Positions 49,200 to 61,900 of a stretch of 64,000 nt of DNA are shown piece after piece. The stretch is from NCBI GenBank assembly GCA_020002185.1, contig CM034531.1, positions 70,496,049 to 70,560,048 of the forward strand. The letters run 5' to 3'. Position numbers and translations under genes: made by a program. The DNA comes from Paraescarpia echinospica (taxonomy: Eukaryota; Annelida; Polychaeta; Sabellida; Siboglinidae). The notes under the pieces are model-generated. The model searched no databases, was not told the DNA's origin, and saw nothing but the letters and a program-made list of their open reading frames with translations. Within the stretch, counting starts at the first letter, position 1; each line of letters starts with the position of its first letter.

Positions 49200-49979
49200 A
49201 TGTCTAAGAAGTTATTGTTATTGAAAGTAAAACAGTTTGTTCCGATATTTATCGGACTATGGCTGGGCATCGCCTTCAGTCTCATGTCCGCACCGTTTGT
49301 CGACGACAGTTGTGCGCCATCTCCGGAGAGGGACGCCATCCACTTAAAACAAGGTTCGGACGATTCCTTTCTGACGGCACAGTTCGGCGGGCCGTTCCGT
49401 AAGACAAATTCCGTTGGGACTGCCAGCGACCCGATCAGCAACTTTGACTATGGTCGAAGCGATGAATACGAACCGAGACTCAAGAAAGCTGACGCCAACG
49501 TCAAGACGACGCCAACGTCACCGTCTGCCGAGAGAAAGCGAAAATTGCTGAGGCCGCGGTACGCGTCTACGGAACTGCAGGTCCGGGAGAAACTCTTTGT
49601 CGGTGTGCTGAGCACGTCCAAAACTATAGCGACACTGGGCCTTGCTTTGAACCGCACCCTTGCACATACTGTTCCAAAACTAGTGTTCTTTCTGCCACGA
49701 GAGAATGCACACGTACCTTCCAGCATGCCAGTTGTGTTACTGACAGATGCAAGTTCGAAACAAATGCCATTTCAGATGTTCGACTATATCGGTGATCACT
49801 ACCTGAAGACTTACGATTGGTTCTACTTTATGCCGGATTCTACGTACGTTCGCGGGCGCAAACTGCACGAAATGGTGAAGCACACAAGTATGAACCAAGA
49901 CGTCTACATTGGTAACCGAACAAAGACAAAGGGTGAAGAACGATACTGCAACTTTGAAAGTGGAATGCTGCTGTCTCAT
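49200..49979 (+). CDS. CHPF: CHPF-like exon 1
   Basis: 260 codons from ATG 49200 (A at -3) to CAT|GTATGT, phase 0. Encodes the tail, membrane anchor (PIFIGLWLGIAFSLM), stem and first half of the GT31-like domain. N-glycosylation sequons NRT at residues 151 and 239. Confidence 0.92.
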
Positions 49980-52900
49980 GTATGTTTTGATGGCTTTGTT
50001 ACGATACTTACATGATTTATTTATCTGAAAAAGTGTTGCAGATTTTAGACTTGGTTAACATGCAGTGAAAAGAAGATACAAAATTTGTCTGTTAAACTGT
50101 GACATGTACATTCTTTGGAAATATGTTTGAAATGCCATTTGCCAATGTGCCATTTTTAAATTGAAAATCCCACATTTGAAAGGGAAGATCAATGTGTTGT
50201 TTGAAACAGAATTTGCCTTTTTTTTAAATGGAAAATACGTCATATGAAACAATAAAATAATGTCTTTTTTAAACAGATTTAAATGGAATTTGCCTTATTT
50301 AAAAATCAGTGTCCTTACACATGTTGGAAATTGTATATATCTGCACTTTGGAATTATGATTTCTTGAAAAAGCATAGTAATTTAAGAAATTTATATTATA
50401 TTTTCCAATTATGTTAAATTATTAAATAAAATAATTAATATTTTATACATTTATAATTTCAGTGCCTGGATTTAGAGTATTTTTGGTTATTAATTAGTTG
50501 TTTGCCAGGTTATCATAGTATATAATAATACACTTTTAAAATATATGAAAAATGCATAACAACATTTAAATAAACTTTCACAAATATATCTTATATATGT
50601 TCATATTTTAACAGTGATGACCAGTTATGACACTATTTCTGATAATGAATGTCTTGTCTCAGCCATCCTTGTGCACCAGGGGTCGCTGCTGCTGATTACG
50701 TCAGTGCTAGCCAGCAATATCCCCTGGCTGATTGCTTTGCGAAACTCTGAATTTAAGCTCGGCCTATGAAATCGCTCACTAGATCAGTGGTTGGCGGCAG
50801 GTGAGGTGGTCATAATAAAACTAATTTCAACCAACCGTGGCTCGTGTTATATGCAATGTTTAGGAAGTAGAAGCAATTATTTGAATACACAAAACCGCTC
50901 AGCTGCTCATGCTAATGAGCGAACGGGTCATTATATATTGGGATTCCCAGAAGTCGTTTATCCGTCTTCAAATTCGGGCGATATTTGCGCTGTTCTCACA
51001 GGTGAAGCAGTCGCGACTGGCGAAGTCAATTACTAGTTTGACTCAGCTAACTTCCGCACTTCACGTAAGAGATCTGCCAGGGCTAGTTTTGCATGGCAAA
51101 TAGCCCTGGCTTGCTTGGATGGTCTCAGCCAGTAATTCTGTCAGCTGACCTTGCTGCCAAATTACATTATTGCCTCACTACATCATTGTGTTGTTACTGG
51201 CTAATTATATACTTTATTGCCCCAGCCACTGCTAAGTAGCATCTGAGGCTTTGCAGAGTGTCCATTAGTACCTATGGAAATCATCAGTTGGTCACCTGGT
51301 ATGACATCTATATAACAGTTCGTTTTCTGTTTGTATGTGCACACACATCTCCGTCAGTTTTGCATGTATCAGGCTGAAATTTTGCATGTGATCTAGCGGG
51401 CCCATTGAGATGGTTCATAGATTTATACATTTTCGAAATTTGTCCAGGGGGTTGAAAACTTGGGGAGGCTCAATATTTCAAAAGGCTGTATGTGGAGTTC
51501 AGCCGTGGAATTTAATGTTTTTTATATCATCGTAAAGATAATTATGCCATCTACAAATATGTCACTGGATGTATGCAGAAATTTTTAATAGTTTTTAAGT
51601 TATTGACGTTTGCAAATCCTCAACGCTTAACATGCACTAGGTCTACCTGTCGCTGGTCATGTCCGCACGCTTACAAATAGTGCCCTCTTTCACATTTCAT
51701 ATATTTCCTACAGATGGAGCTATGTGTCATTATAAAAAGTGAGTGCCAAAACTAGGAAACTAGGAATTGATATCTGAATATATGACATCTTCTATACTAT
51801 AAATCAGTTCGGGCTGTTCGGGTAATTCAGCTAGTTTATGATAAAAGAAATGATTTTCATTGCTTACCTGAACCATTGAATGACTATTTTATGTGATATT
51901 ACATTGCGTGAGAAAATATTGGATTTGAACATTAGTATTTAAAAAAACCTGCATTTGGTTAAAAATAGTATTTATACAAATTCATGTTCTTTCACCTTTT
52001 ATGGCTCTTAATATTATCAATAAATATTGACATGTTTTGGCGATTAATTAAAATATGCTAGCTTTACAACATTTGTGGCGCATCTCACACAAGTCTCATT
52101 GGATAATCCAGCATTTTCTAGTTTTCGTCCAGATATTAATATTAAATGGTGAAACTGGTTCTTCAAGTTTATTTTCTCTGTTTGCAGAACGTAATGAAAG
52201 ATGTCATCAGTGATCAAAAGTGGTGTCACCAAAATGTCGACTCTAACAGTCTGAGTGAGAACATTGGGCTGTGTGTACTGCATGCAACAAGCAAGGAATG
52301 TACGAACATGCTAGGGGTGAGTACTAACTGCATATGTATTCTATCTGTTGCAGCACAAGGTTATGTTTTAAACATGCTTACCTGTGGAGAGCTTGACAAC
52401 CCAAGCGCAGCTATTGTCACTAATGTTACAGTATTTTGAACTTAAAACTCATTCCAATGACCTTTTAATGTCTACTGTCACCAATTACATGCAACAGTTA
52501 ATAATTTTAACATAAATCCTCAGTGAAGCCACCTGGGGAATGACTCAAGTTGTCCACTGAAACAAGTAAAGTAACTACCTTTGTATTGTTTTAAATGCGT
52601 TGCAAATTAGTTGGCCAATGGTCCAAGGAAGTGACAGTATAATAATAATTGCTTTATTCACAGACTCCACGCAACATACAAGTACATTATCATGGTTGTA
52701 TAGTTGTGTTATAAACAATAGTTACAATGTACAGAATGAAAAATCACCGGTCAACAAAATGTATATGTACAGGGAATTGAACCAGTATTTCCATATTCTA
52801 GACATGTATTTCACGTCACTATTAATAATGCTACGAATCAATATGTTTTTTTAGAACTGCAGTCGGCATATAAATCTATATGTCAAATTTCTAATAACAG

Positions 52901-55900
52901 CAGCACAGTTAGGTAAATTATTGTTAACAAACATTTCATTAGCACTACAGTATCTGTCATAACCTAACACCATTCAAAATATATTGTTGTAAGAGACAAT
53001 TTCCTGATAGCATAGTTATGAAAATTCACCATAGATGGGCAGTATACACAGGTGAGCAAAAAGTAGTAAACAGTGTTTCCTTTACATCATTTGAACACAC
53101 ATGAAATTTTCTTATGATCATGTTGCCTTGTGCATACAACTGGCAACATTGTCTAGATATATCATTGCCATCTAGTGTACTATTTAAAATGATATGACCC
53201 AAATATTTGACAGATTTTATCTCACATAGTTTGTTGTTACCAAAAAACTTGGAAATTTAACATTCTTACAACTCTTGTTTCTAATTATCATGACCATCTC
53301 TTTTTGGCATTGTACCTTATGTCATGAGATAATCCATATTGATCACAGACGGTGAGAAGGGTCTGTAATCCCCTGCTGGATGGACAAAATACTACAAGAT
53401 CATCAGCATACATATTATTATTTACACAATTATATCCTACATAACATCCTACATTGCAACCATTAAGTACAGTGGATAAACCATCCACGTAAACACTGAA
53501 CAAATAGGGGAATAAAATACCTCCTGGTCTAACTCCATTACTTACATAAATACAATCAGACACATGACTATCCCATCTTACACACATTTGTTGGTTCGCA
53601 TACCAAAACACTAGAATTCTAACAATTTAACCAGGAACATCTCATTCAATTAGCTTTTTAAAAAGTACAGTATGGTTTACATGGTCAAAAGCCTTAGAGG
53701 CATAAAGAAAACACTAAACAAACAGCTATTTAAGGCTTAATATTTAGCAATAACCTCTTTTAGTTCATAAATGCACATGTCAAAGCCATGCTTCTTTTTA
53801 AAACCAAACTGGTTGTCACTGGTTGTTAAAAAGTCATCCATTCTGCTGAGTAAGATTTTTTCAAAAACTTTAAACAACACTTGCCAGTGCTATTGGCCTG
53901 TAGTTGTCTTTACTGTTTATCTTGCCGGATTTATCCTTGATTATGGGCACTAATATAACAGAAATCATAGAACTTGGCAGTACGCAGAGCTGTAACAAGT
54001 ACATTTATTTTGTACTTGAGTAAACTCTGGAAAAGGCTACTCAAGTAAAAGTAAAAGTACTTTTTGAAAAATGTACTTGAATTACAAGTAAAAAGTAAAC
54101 AAATGTACTTGAAGTAAATGCAAAAGTACTTTTCTATAAACAAAATTGACATGGTCACCCACTGCAAACAAACAAGTAAATTCAGTAGTGTGCAAAACAA
54201 ACACTTTATTGAACAGGACAGGATCCTCAGCAGGATACAGTGACAGGCTCCTCAAACAAACGCCTTGTTGAGCTTGAGCATCAGCTGGTTCTCAAATTCT
54301 ACATCGCCTGTGCAGGTTCGCAGAGGCTTAAAAATAAGCCATGCAGCACTAAACAACCTCTCACAGGTTGCACTCGCAGTCAGAGGAGTGTTCAACTCAA
54401 TGAAAAGGTCTCTCAAGCTTGGCCACGTGGCATGGTATGACAGCGCGACACAGGGCAATAATCTTAAACATACTGGATAAGTATGGCCATGGATGTTGCA
54501 AATGATCGTTTTCGGCTGATTGTTCCATGATAAATCTTTGAACGCGAATGACATCATATAATCTTTGTAATGTTCACGCCACCTGGTGATCATGCCCGGT
54601 AATGGCAATGATAGGCCAATCAGAAAAGACTAGCAGTTGTTGCTCCGGCTGATATCTATTTATAGATATATGCTGGCAGAAACCAGTTCTGGGTTTCAGC
54701 GTTCGTTACTAATATTTGTGGAGCTCCAAATTTTTTATGCATAAATTATGGATACTTCGTTACATTTATGAAAAGTACACACATTTGTACTTCGTTACAA
54801 GTAAAAGTATTCCTAAACAAATGTACTTCGTTACTCATGAAAAGTAAACTTTTCTACTCAAGTACAATAACGAAGTACTTGTACTTCGTTACGTCCCAGC
54901 TCTGGCAGTACGCCATGCACCAACAGACCCATGAAGCACATTGACAGTAAAGGCAGTATGTGTTCACTGCAGTACTTCAGGTGTTCTGCATACACACCAT
55001 CAAGACCACAACTCTTTCTTATAGCATCTTTGACTTCTTCAGGTAACACTTTAATGCTGCTCTCATAACTAACATAAAATGCTATGATTTTGGCCTAACA
55101 AATTTTTACACAATTAAACAAGTCATGAAAGTGTTGAATCCACATATTCACAATAGCTTCTTCACCACTGTTATCAGTTATATTAGTTGGCAAGAGGATT
55201 TATTATTGTTAATAGTTTTGATATCCTTCCAAAATTTATCATTGTATAGTTTCCTTGTTTGTGAGTAAACAGACAGCCACTAGCATTAGTTAAACACCTG
55301 GTTACATCACCATACATGTTATTAATTGTTGTTATGAGACTCAGTATTGCAGTTGACATCAGTACATATAATAGCATCAATAGGTAATACAATGTTTTTC
55401 AGTTCAGTATCAGTCTGTCTACAGTAATTATCAATGGAACCTTTGTCAAGTGTTGACCAGTTAAGACGTGGCTGAGTGTTATTGTTAGTACCGGGGACTA
55501 CACCTGGCACACTGTCTACATTGACATCAGTTATCACAGGGATATGATCTGTGGCAGCGAGATTATAGCACACACTAATGTCATTTATCACATCATTACC
55601 ATCATGTGTAGCTATACAATGATCTAGCCATGAGGTGCTACCCCATGCATCACTGATGTACATGAACGAGTCAGGTGGTAGATGCTGCTTACTGGACAGC
55701 ACCAGATTGTAATAAAAGCAGAAGTTTATAACAGACCTTCCAAATGACGAAGTCTCGTCAGAAATGTCGGCATTATAATATAACGAAAGACACATGTGGA
55801 CCTCTGCACCCGAGAGGATGTACACTTATAATGCTTAAAAGTTTGCGTAGTAATTACCTGTATATGTGGATATGTCTAATTAACAATAATAGTTGTGTAC

Positions 55901-58900
55901 AACTGCCTGTTGTGGTGAGAGAGACAATACTTGTGCTGTACGTACGTTGTTAATACCATATATTATCCAGTGTATTCTACCTAACATGAGAAATGAAGAT
56001 AATAGTACCGGTAATTTGAGTTTAACGACTACTGTTTCTCAATGCCACCACCCAGAGATACATCAAACCCTGAACACCCCAGTAGGTACTAGGTGCAGAG
56101 ACAGCTTGTTGACAGACTTTACATATATGTACCCCCTGGGTATATATCCTGGGTCAGAATCTGGGTGCTATGGTGCCTACTTAAGGCAATAAGCTGATCA
56201 ACACAGTGTTAATTCAGGGGAGGGGAAGGTCATATCTGAATAGTATTGAGCCAATTTAATGGCATATTATCTAAAGTATATTGTTTTTGAAATTGTAAAA
56301 TGTCTTCAGTCACATAACAGTTGTTGGATACTTGTCACAGGGAAACTGCCCAAAATGGAGATAGAACCTCAAATATGTACCTCCTGGCTCATATAATTAT
56401 AAATACTATCAATGTCTACTGTAATTTGTCAATATGAATATTTTGCAGAACTTTGTTGCACTTATAAAAGTTGCACTCATAAATCTTTATGGGGCACTAA
56501 TATATATATATATATACTATATATACCGTATTCATTCTATTTTATAGCAGCATCCAACGCTGTGACAGTGATCTCAATACCAACCTTGACTGTTGAATCC
56601 ATCATTGTGTTTTAATTTCTACCAATATCACACTAAATTCAAAGTTTGGTGATGAAACAACATCGAAAGGTCCACCTAAATTATCAGATTTTTACAGTGT
56701 TCTAGTATCCTGTTGCTTGTATGTGAGATGCATAAATCACTTATCCGTCATGTCTGCTGAGATGGCTGTACTCAGGAACCACAGGAACCAAAGAAAATGG
56801 GTGCACACCCCTGTATGCTTATTGGAACACAAAATTTGATATATTTCTAAGTCACAAATATTGACTAAGCATACTGTATGCCTAATAGAATGAATACGGT
56901 ATGTGTGATTTAATTTTGTATACAGTTATTTGCAAAAATCAATAATATTTCAATATGTACTTTAACTATTATTATTTGTAAATGATAACGACTATTAAAT
57001 GTTCCTTCAATTAAATACTGTTCTTTTCATCAGGTGACATGTGTAAGAATACTTAAGACATTAATTGTGTTTATTCAGAGCATTCTGTTGAATACTTAAA
57101 ATGGGAACAAAGGTATGTATTGGAATTTAATGTGAAAAATGAAGCACTCTTAATAAGCAGTCTTTCAATACCATCGTCATGATGTCGTTGGTGAGCATAT
57201 GTCTAATCTGGTAAACGTTGAGAATAAGCTGATCAACACAGTGGAGTTTGGAGTGGTAGGTCATATCTCTTAAATATATTGTATAAACTATTAACCAATC
57301 TAAATTGTTTTTAAAATTTGTCCAGTCATATAACCAACAGCCAAACAGTGATTTTGCTTTTTAAAATTCTTGGAGGAGTACGTGAGAGCCTCAAAAGCGA
57401 CCTTCTAAGTTAACTTTTTTGTCTAGGAGCCAACTGGCTCCAACCTACATTTTTTTAGGAGCCAAATTTTAAAAGTAGGAGCCATGTAATTGTGTGTACG
57501 TATGTATGTAATTGTGTTTTCAGTACTAATTTAATCCAAGTTAACCACAGACGTCCGTTTGAAATATAAATAAATTTAAAACATGTATGAATATGTGGCC
57601 AGATACCAACTTCATGCATTATAACACACTACACTGGCAAATTAATGACGGTCATATGTGGAATCCCTGAAATTACGTATAATTAACAGTAAATATATGT
57701 ATAGGGACACTGATTTTCCGTTTAAAAAATACAAATTCCATTTCAATTCCATTTCAGAATTCTGTTTCAGAAAAAGGCAAATTCCATTTGAAAATGACGT
57801 ATTTTCTGTTTCAGAAAAAGGCAGATTCTGTGTCAAATGATGCATTTTCCATGTCAAATGATGCATTTCCTGTTTAAAATGAAAAAGAAGCCCATTTCTG
57901 TTCATAAAAGTAATATTTTATTTCAAAGTTAACTTTGAGAAATAATACATTCTGTCAAATATTTAAAATATCACAATGTTATGATCCATGCATCTGTATA
58001 ATACTGTTTTACTGTGTGGTTAACTTTTCTAACAACACTTATTTGTGCAATATTTGCAACATAGTAACAATCGTACATAATCAATTTACATAATAAAATA
58101 ATTCCTCTCACACAATAACACAAATGACTGGTTGTTTCTAATGCAGCAGTGCTTAATATATAAGTTAACAAATGTAAATTACACAAACAGTCATATTAAC
58201 AGTTATGAATGTTTAAATCACTGATGCTGTTTCACTGACAATTTTTTTCAACTATTATGATGCTATCCAACGGAATTTGTGAGAACTACAAAACGCGGAC
58301 TACCTAAGGTATATCACTTTGAGCCAGCATAATCTAGGCTGTTGTTATTCCTTTGAGTTTTGTGTTCGAAACCGGAATATGTACACTTATGTGTGTTCTA
58401 ACGATGTGACAACTACATTTAATTAGCAACATGTCTTCAATGCGCTTATCGGAATCGGAAGTGTTTATTTGACCCATATGTACAAACAAAATCGGTATCA
58501 TTATCAAAAACCCATAACTACCTGCAGCTCAATTATGAAATACTGAATATGTGTTGAGATAATAAGTACAAAATATATGTATTATAAAGTAGAATATATA
58601 GTATAAAAGTAAAAACAATCAGTGTATGATATAATCAATTAGCAACATCTTAATCATGAACTATCAGGTAGCTGTAGATAAACAAAAACAAGGGTCAGGG
58701 AGACTGCCACTAAGACCATTATTGGTCGCTCTCGTAGCAGCCACCCCCTTAATTAATTTTCAACATAGTATATTTGGCTTACTTAAACACTTTCGATAAA
58801 ATGATAACAACACAAGTGCATACTATCAGATGCAGTATCGGTTACACAAGCATTAGAATTAAATTACCAAATAATAGATGTCAATATCTCAAAAACAAAA

Positions 58901-61900
58901 ATATAAAAAGTTATCTTACTTTTATAACTGGCAGATGGTTACAACTACATCAGACATATTAATAACAGTACATTGTGTACATAAATTAACAGAAGTAATC
59001 AGATTAAAACAAGATATAATTATTTGTTAGTTATTCAGAATGTCCACATATATAACAATTTGGCAAAGAGCAATGTATTCTGTAATTTTGTAGAAAACAT
59101 ATTTTGGCATAACTAATCAATCCTTGAAGGCTATGTGTTAAAATTTTGTTCCTTATGTGAGGTGCAGTATTATTTATTAGTAATGGAATATCAAACCGAA
59201 TGCATCTTTTGGCAAAGTCATGTTTTGCTCTATTTGTATGGATGTTGTCATGTATCCGTGTATTAATATTGTGAACATTTTTATTTAGCGTAAATGGTAA
59301 ATTTTGCAAATATGCTGATAATGTCATATGGACATATTTATAGTATAATTTCAGTTTCTGTAAGTGCAACATATCTGTTACATTAAGGATGTTTAGTTTC
59401 TTCAAAATCAGTTCAATCCAACAATTCCCGGATGATAATGTCAAACCAACTTTTTCGTACTAGACTCCACACTTTCGTAGGTGTCGTGAACTACTTTTAC
59501 TTACGTCCTAGTTCGCGTCTAACACTTTATTTCCCTCGAGCTCTCTCACCTAATGCAGCTCTCAAACACGTGTCGCCATGTCTCGCCTTACATACCTTAG
59601 CTTAGTGGACAACCAGACAATGATCGCAAAACAGTTTACATTAGCACCTTCCGCTTGCGTCCCCGTTTACGTCGGTTGACACGAGGTACCATGCGCACCA
59701 TGACATTTCGTAGATCTTTGCATTGCGCGTTTTAAAAATTATGTGTCATAAATCCACCAAACTAAACGAATGCAGAGTAACCATGTCTGTTTCAAAATAT
59801 CGCCAATAAAGTCAGTATCATTTTCGGTGTTTCCGACAAACGACAACATGGTTTAGGAAATGGCAAATGAACGCATGATCTGTTATTACAGACTCGTCGC
59901 GGTCGCCAGCGGGCAACCATACATAATGTGTCAGTCGCCAAACAGAAAAAACAGTCGCAGCTTAGAGGGCTGCTCAAAAGGCACAGATATCATATATACC
60001 TCCTGACTCCTACTTACGAAGGCTATCTTGTGTGGATAAACATTGAGATGTGCTGTAAGTCAGCTGGTCTAGTGTCAACTGGTGCGTCGTCTGATAACCT
60101 ACGGGATGTCCGTCTGCTCCAGTAGAACAGTCCCTGCTAGGTGCAGTGCTCTGGTGGCCAGTGGTGGAGACTCAGGGTTGGCACATTTTTTCCACCCTAG
60201 TAAATACCGGACGGGAAATACCGATAAATACCGTCTTGGGAAAAACCCTCAACTAGTGGTAAAAACAAGGATAAATGAGAAAAACATTAAAAAGTACTAT
60301 ATTTTGAGCTGTATTGCAATAAAAGCTACTATACCATCACCAGAATGATACTGGACAGACATAATGTAGTTTGACTGAAAACTGCAACAAATAAATAAAG
60401 TTGCCTTATCTGCTTATATTGTATAACCCATGGCACTGCTGTTGGCTACAGTTGCCCACTGACCCTGGTAGCCTTTGTTCATCAGTAGCCTCCTCCCCAC
60501 TATGACAGGGGAGCACTTCTGCTGCCCATCAGCATATTGCACAACAGTTGCCCATGGTCCCATGGTCCCTTTTTATGATGCAGGGTTTCCTGTTCATTCC
60601 TACTGATCTTCCTTGACCAGTCACTTTTTAATGAATATGGGTGTTACTGTGTTTTATTCATTGGCATTTTGATGTCGCTCCATCTTTTGTTGACCAGCTG
60701 TAGGTTGCTGTCAACAGTCTGTCACCAGTTCATTCTCTATTAAAAAGCCTTGAATTTGGTATATGTGATTGTGTATGGACCCTGATAAGTACCTGTCAAT
60801 ATCCAAAGCTCAACGTTTCCTTGTTCTTTAACCAGATTGCAAATTAACACTGAGACAATAATAATACAGGCTATATGACTTCATCACCATACTTCTTTAG
60901 AAGAAGACCCAGGCAGCAGTACATGGCACTGTCCCTTGTGAGAGTGACAATTACATTTATTTACTATCTGAATATTTTACTCTTTCATGTCATAGATTTC
61001 CTCCCATACATAAACACAAGGATTAGGCCTGGACTGGTAACCAGTATTTGCTCTCGATATTAATTATCTTTCCAACTGGACTAGGTTTAGTTACAGGAAC
61101 TAGTGAATTTTAAACATAGTTATGGATTTATTCCCATTTTATGAGTTATTCCCAGATATTACTGGTAAATACCGGGTATTTCCCGCTGCCCTGTCTAAAA
61201 CCGGTTTTTCCCAGAAATGTGCCCACCCTGGGTGGAGTGAACTAGGACAGCACCAGACAAGAGGCCGGTTGTTGAGTCTGTTTTTTTAAGTTTCACAAAC
61301 TCGGTGCCGTGTGAAGAAGAAATGCATAATAAATTAGGACGGACTTAATCAGATTCACTGCATGGGATGTTCTGTCGGAGGCAGTCTGGGGGTTCTCCTG
61401 TAAAGCATTCATAGGTTTAACATTACCATGTCTCATCATTTTTACCTTATTAATTATGAACTCTTTATTCTAATCTAACATCTGTGCACTGTGGGATAAT
61501 ATTTAAGTTTTGAAGACTTATACATGTACATAGCATTTGCATGATTATCTTGATGCCGTGGTCACGGTGATGCAACTTGTTTATTATGTCGTGTATATTA
61601 TGTGACCTTCTCTTCATATTTGTAGACATCGTAAATATCGTCAAGATGCGACGAGTGGCTTTTAAGACATGACACACCCATTTCATGACCTTCTCGAGTT
61701 TCTTTAAAATGGATGTTATTCTGTTGCGTGCTCTGGTATTAAGTCGCACTGAAGCAGTCTGGTTTAATATACATGGGTGATATGATGATAATAGGCGGCT
61801 AGGGTTATTAATTACATAAAATTTTTTAGTTTGTGCAAAACAAAAGTAGGAGTTGTAGATTTCAAGGGTGACTACCAGAAACTACATATTTTTTTATTTG

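Larger units (their letters stand above)
49980..52187 (+). other. CHPF-like intron 1
   Basis: Contains a degenerate AATTTGCC/GAAAC repeat (50090-50290) and a Helitron-like element (51307-51834). The 50640-51150 stretch is GC-richer with repeated GCCAG(C/G)-type words but I cannot classify it. Confidence 0.6.
52640..55830 (-). mobile_element. LINE (Rex/CR1-type), minus strand, interrupted by a hAT
   Basis: The minus-strand order is: endonuclease carboxyl half (55825-55322; SWLDHCI and DHIPV); a linker; RT start (55049 onwards; KSCGLDGVYAEHL); RT continuing beyond the hAT with PIIKDKSGKINSKDNYRPIA (about 53950-53890); RT with RPGGILFPYLFSVYVD and MYADDLVVF (53611-53288); and a 3' end with GAATAAAGCAATTATTATTA near 52640-52665. 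Frameshifts make it inactive. Confidence 0.85.

Noticed and set aside
49160..49979. Antisense frames of 93, 92 and 80 codons
   Set aside because: Shadows of CHPF-like exon 1, which has clear homology and splice sites on the + strand.
57400..57485. AGGAGCCAACTGGCTCC-type motif as a hAT or other transposon end
   Set aside because: Only one end is visible; no partner inverted repeat or duplication found nearby.
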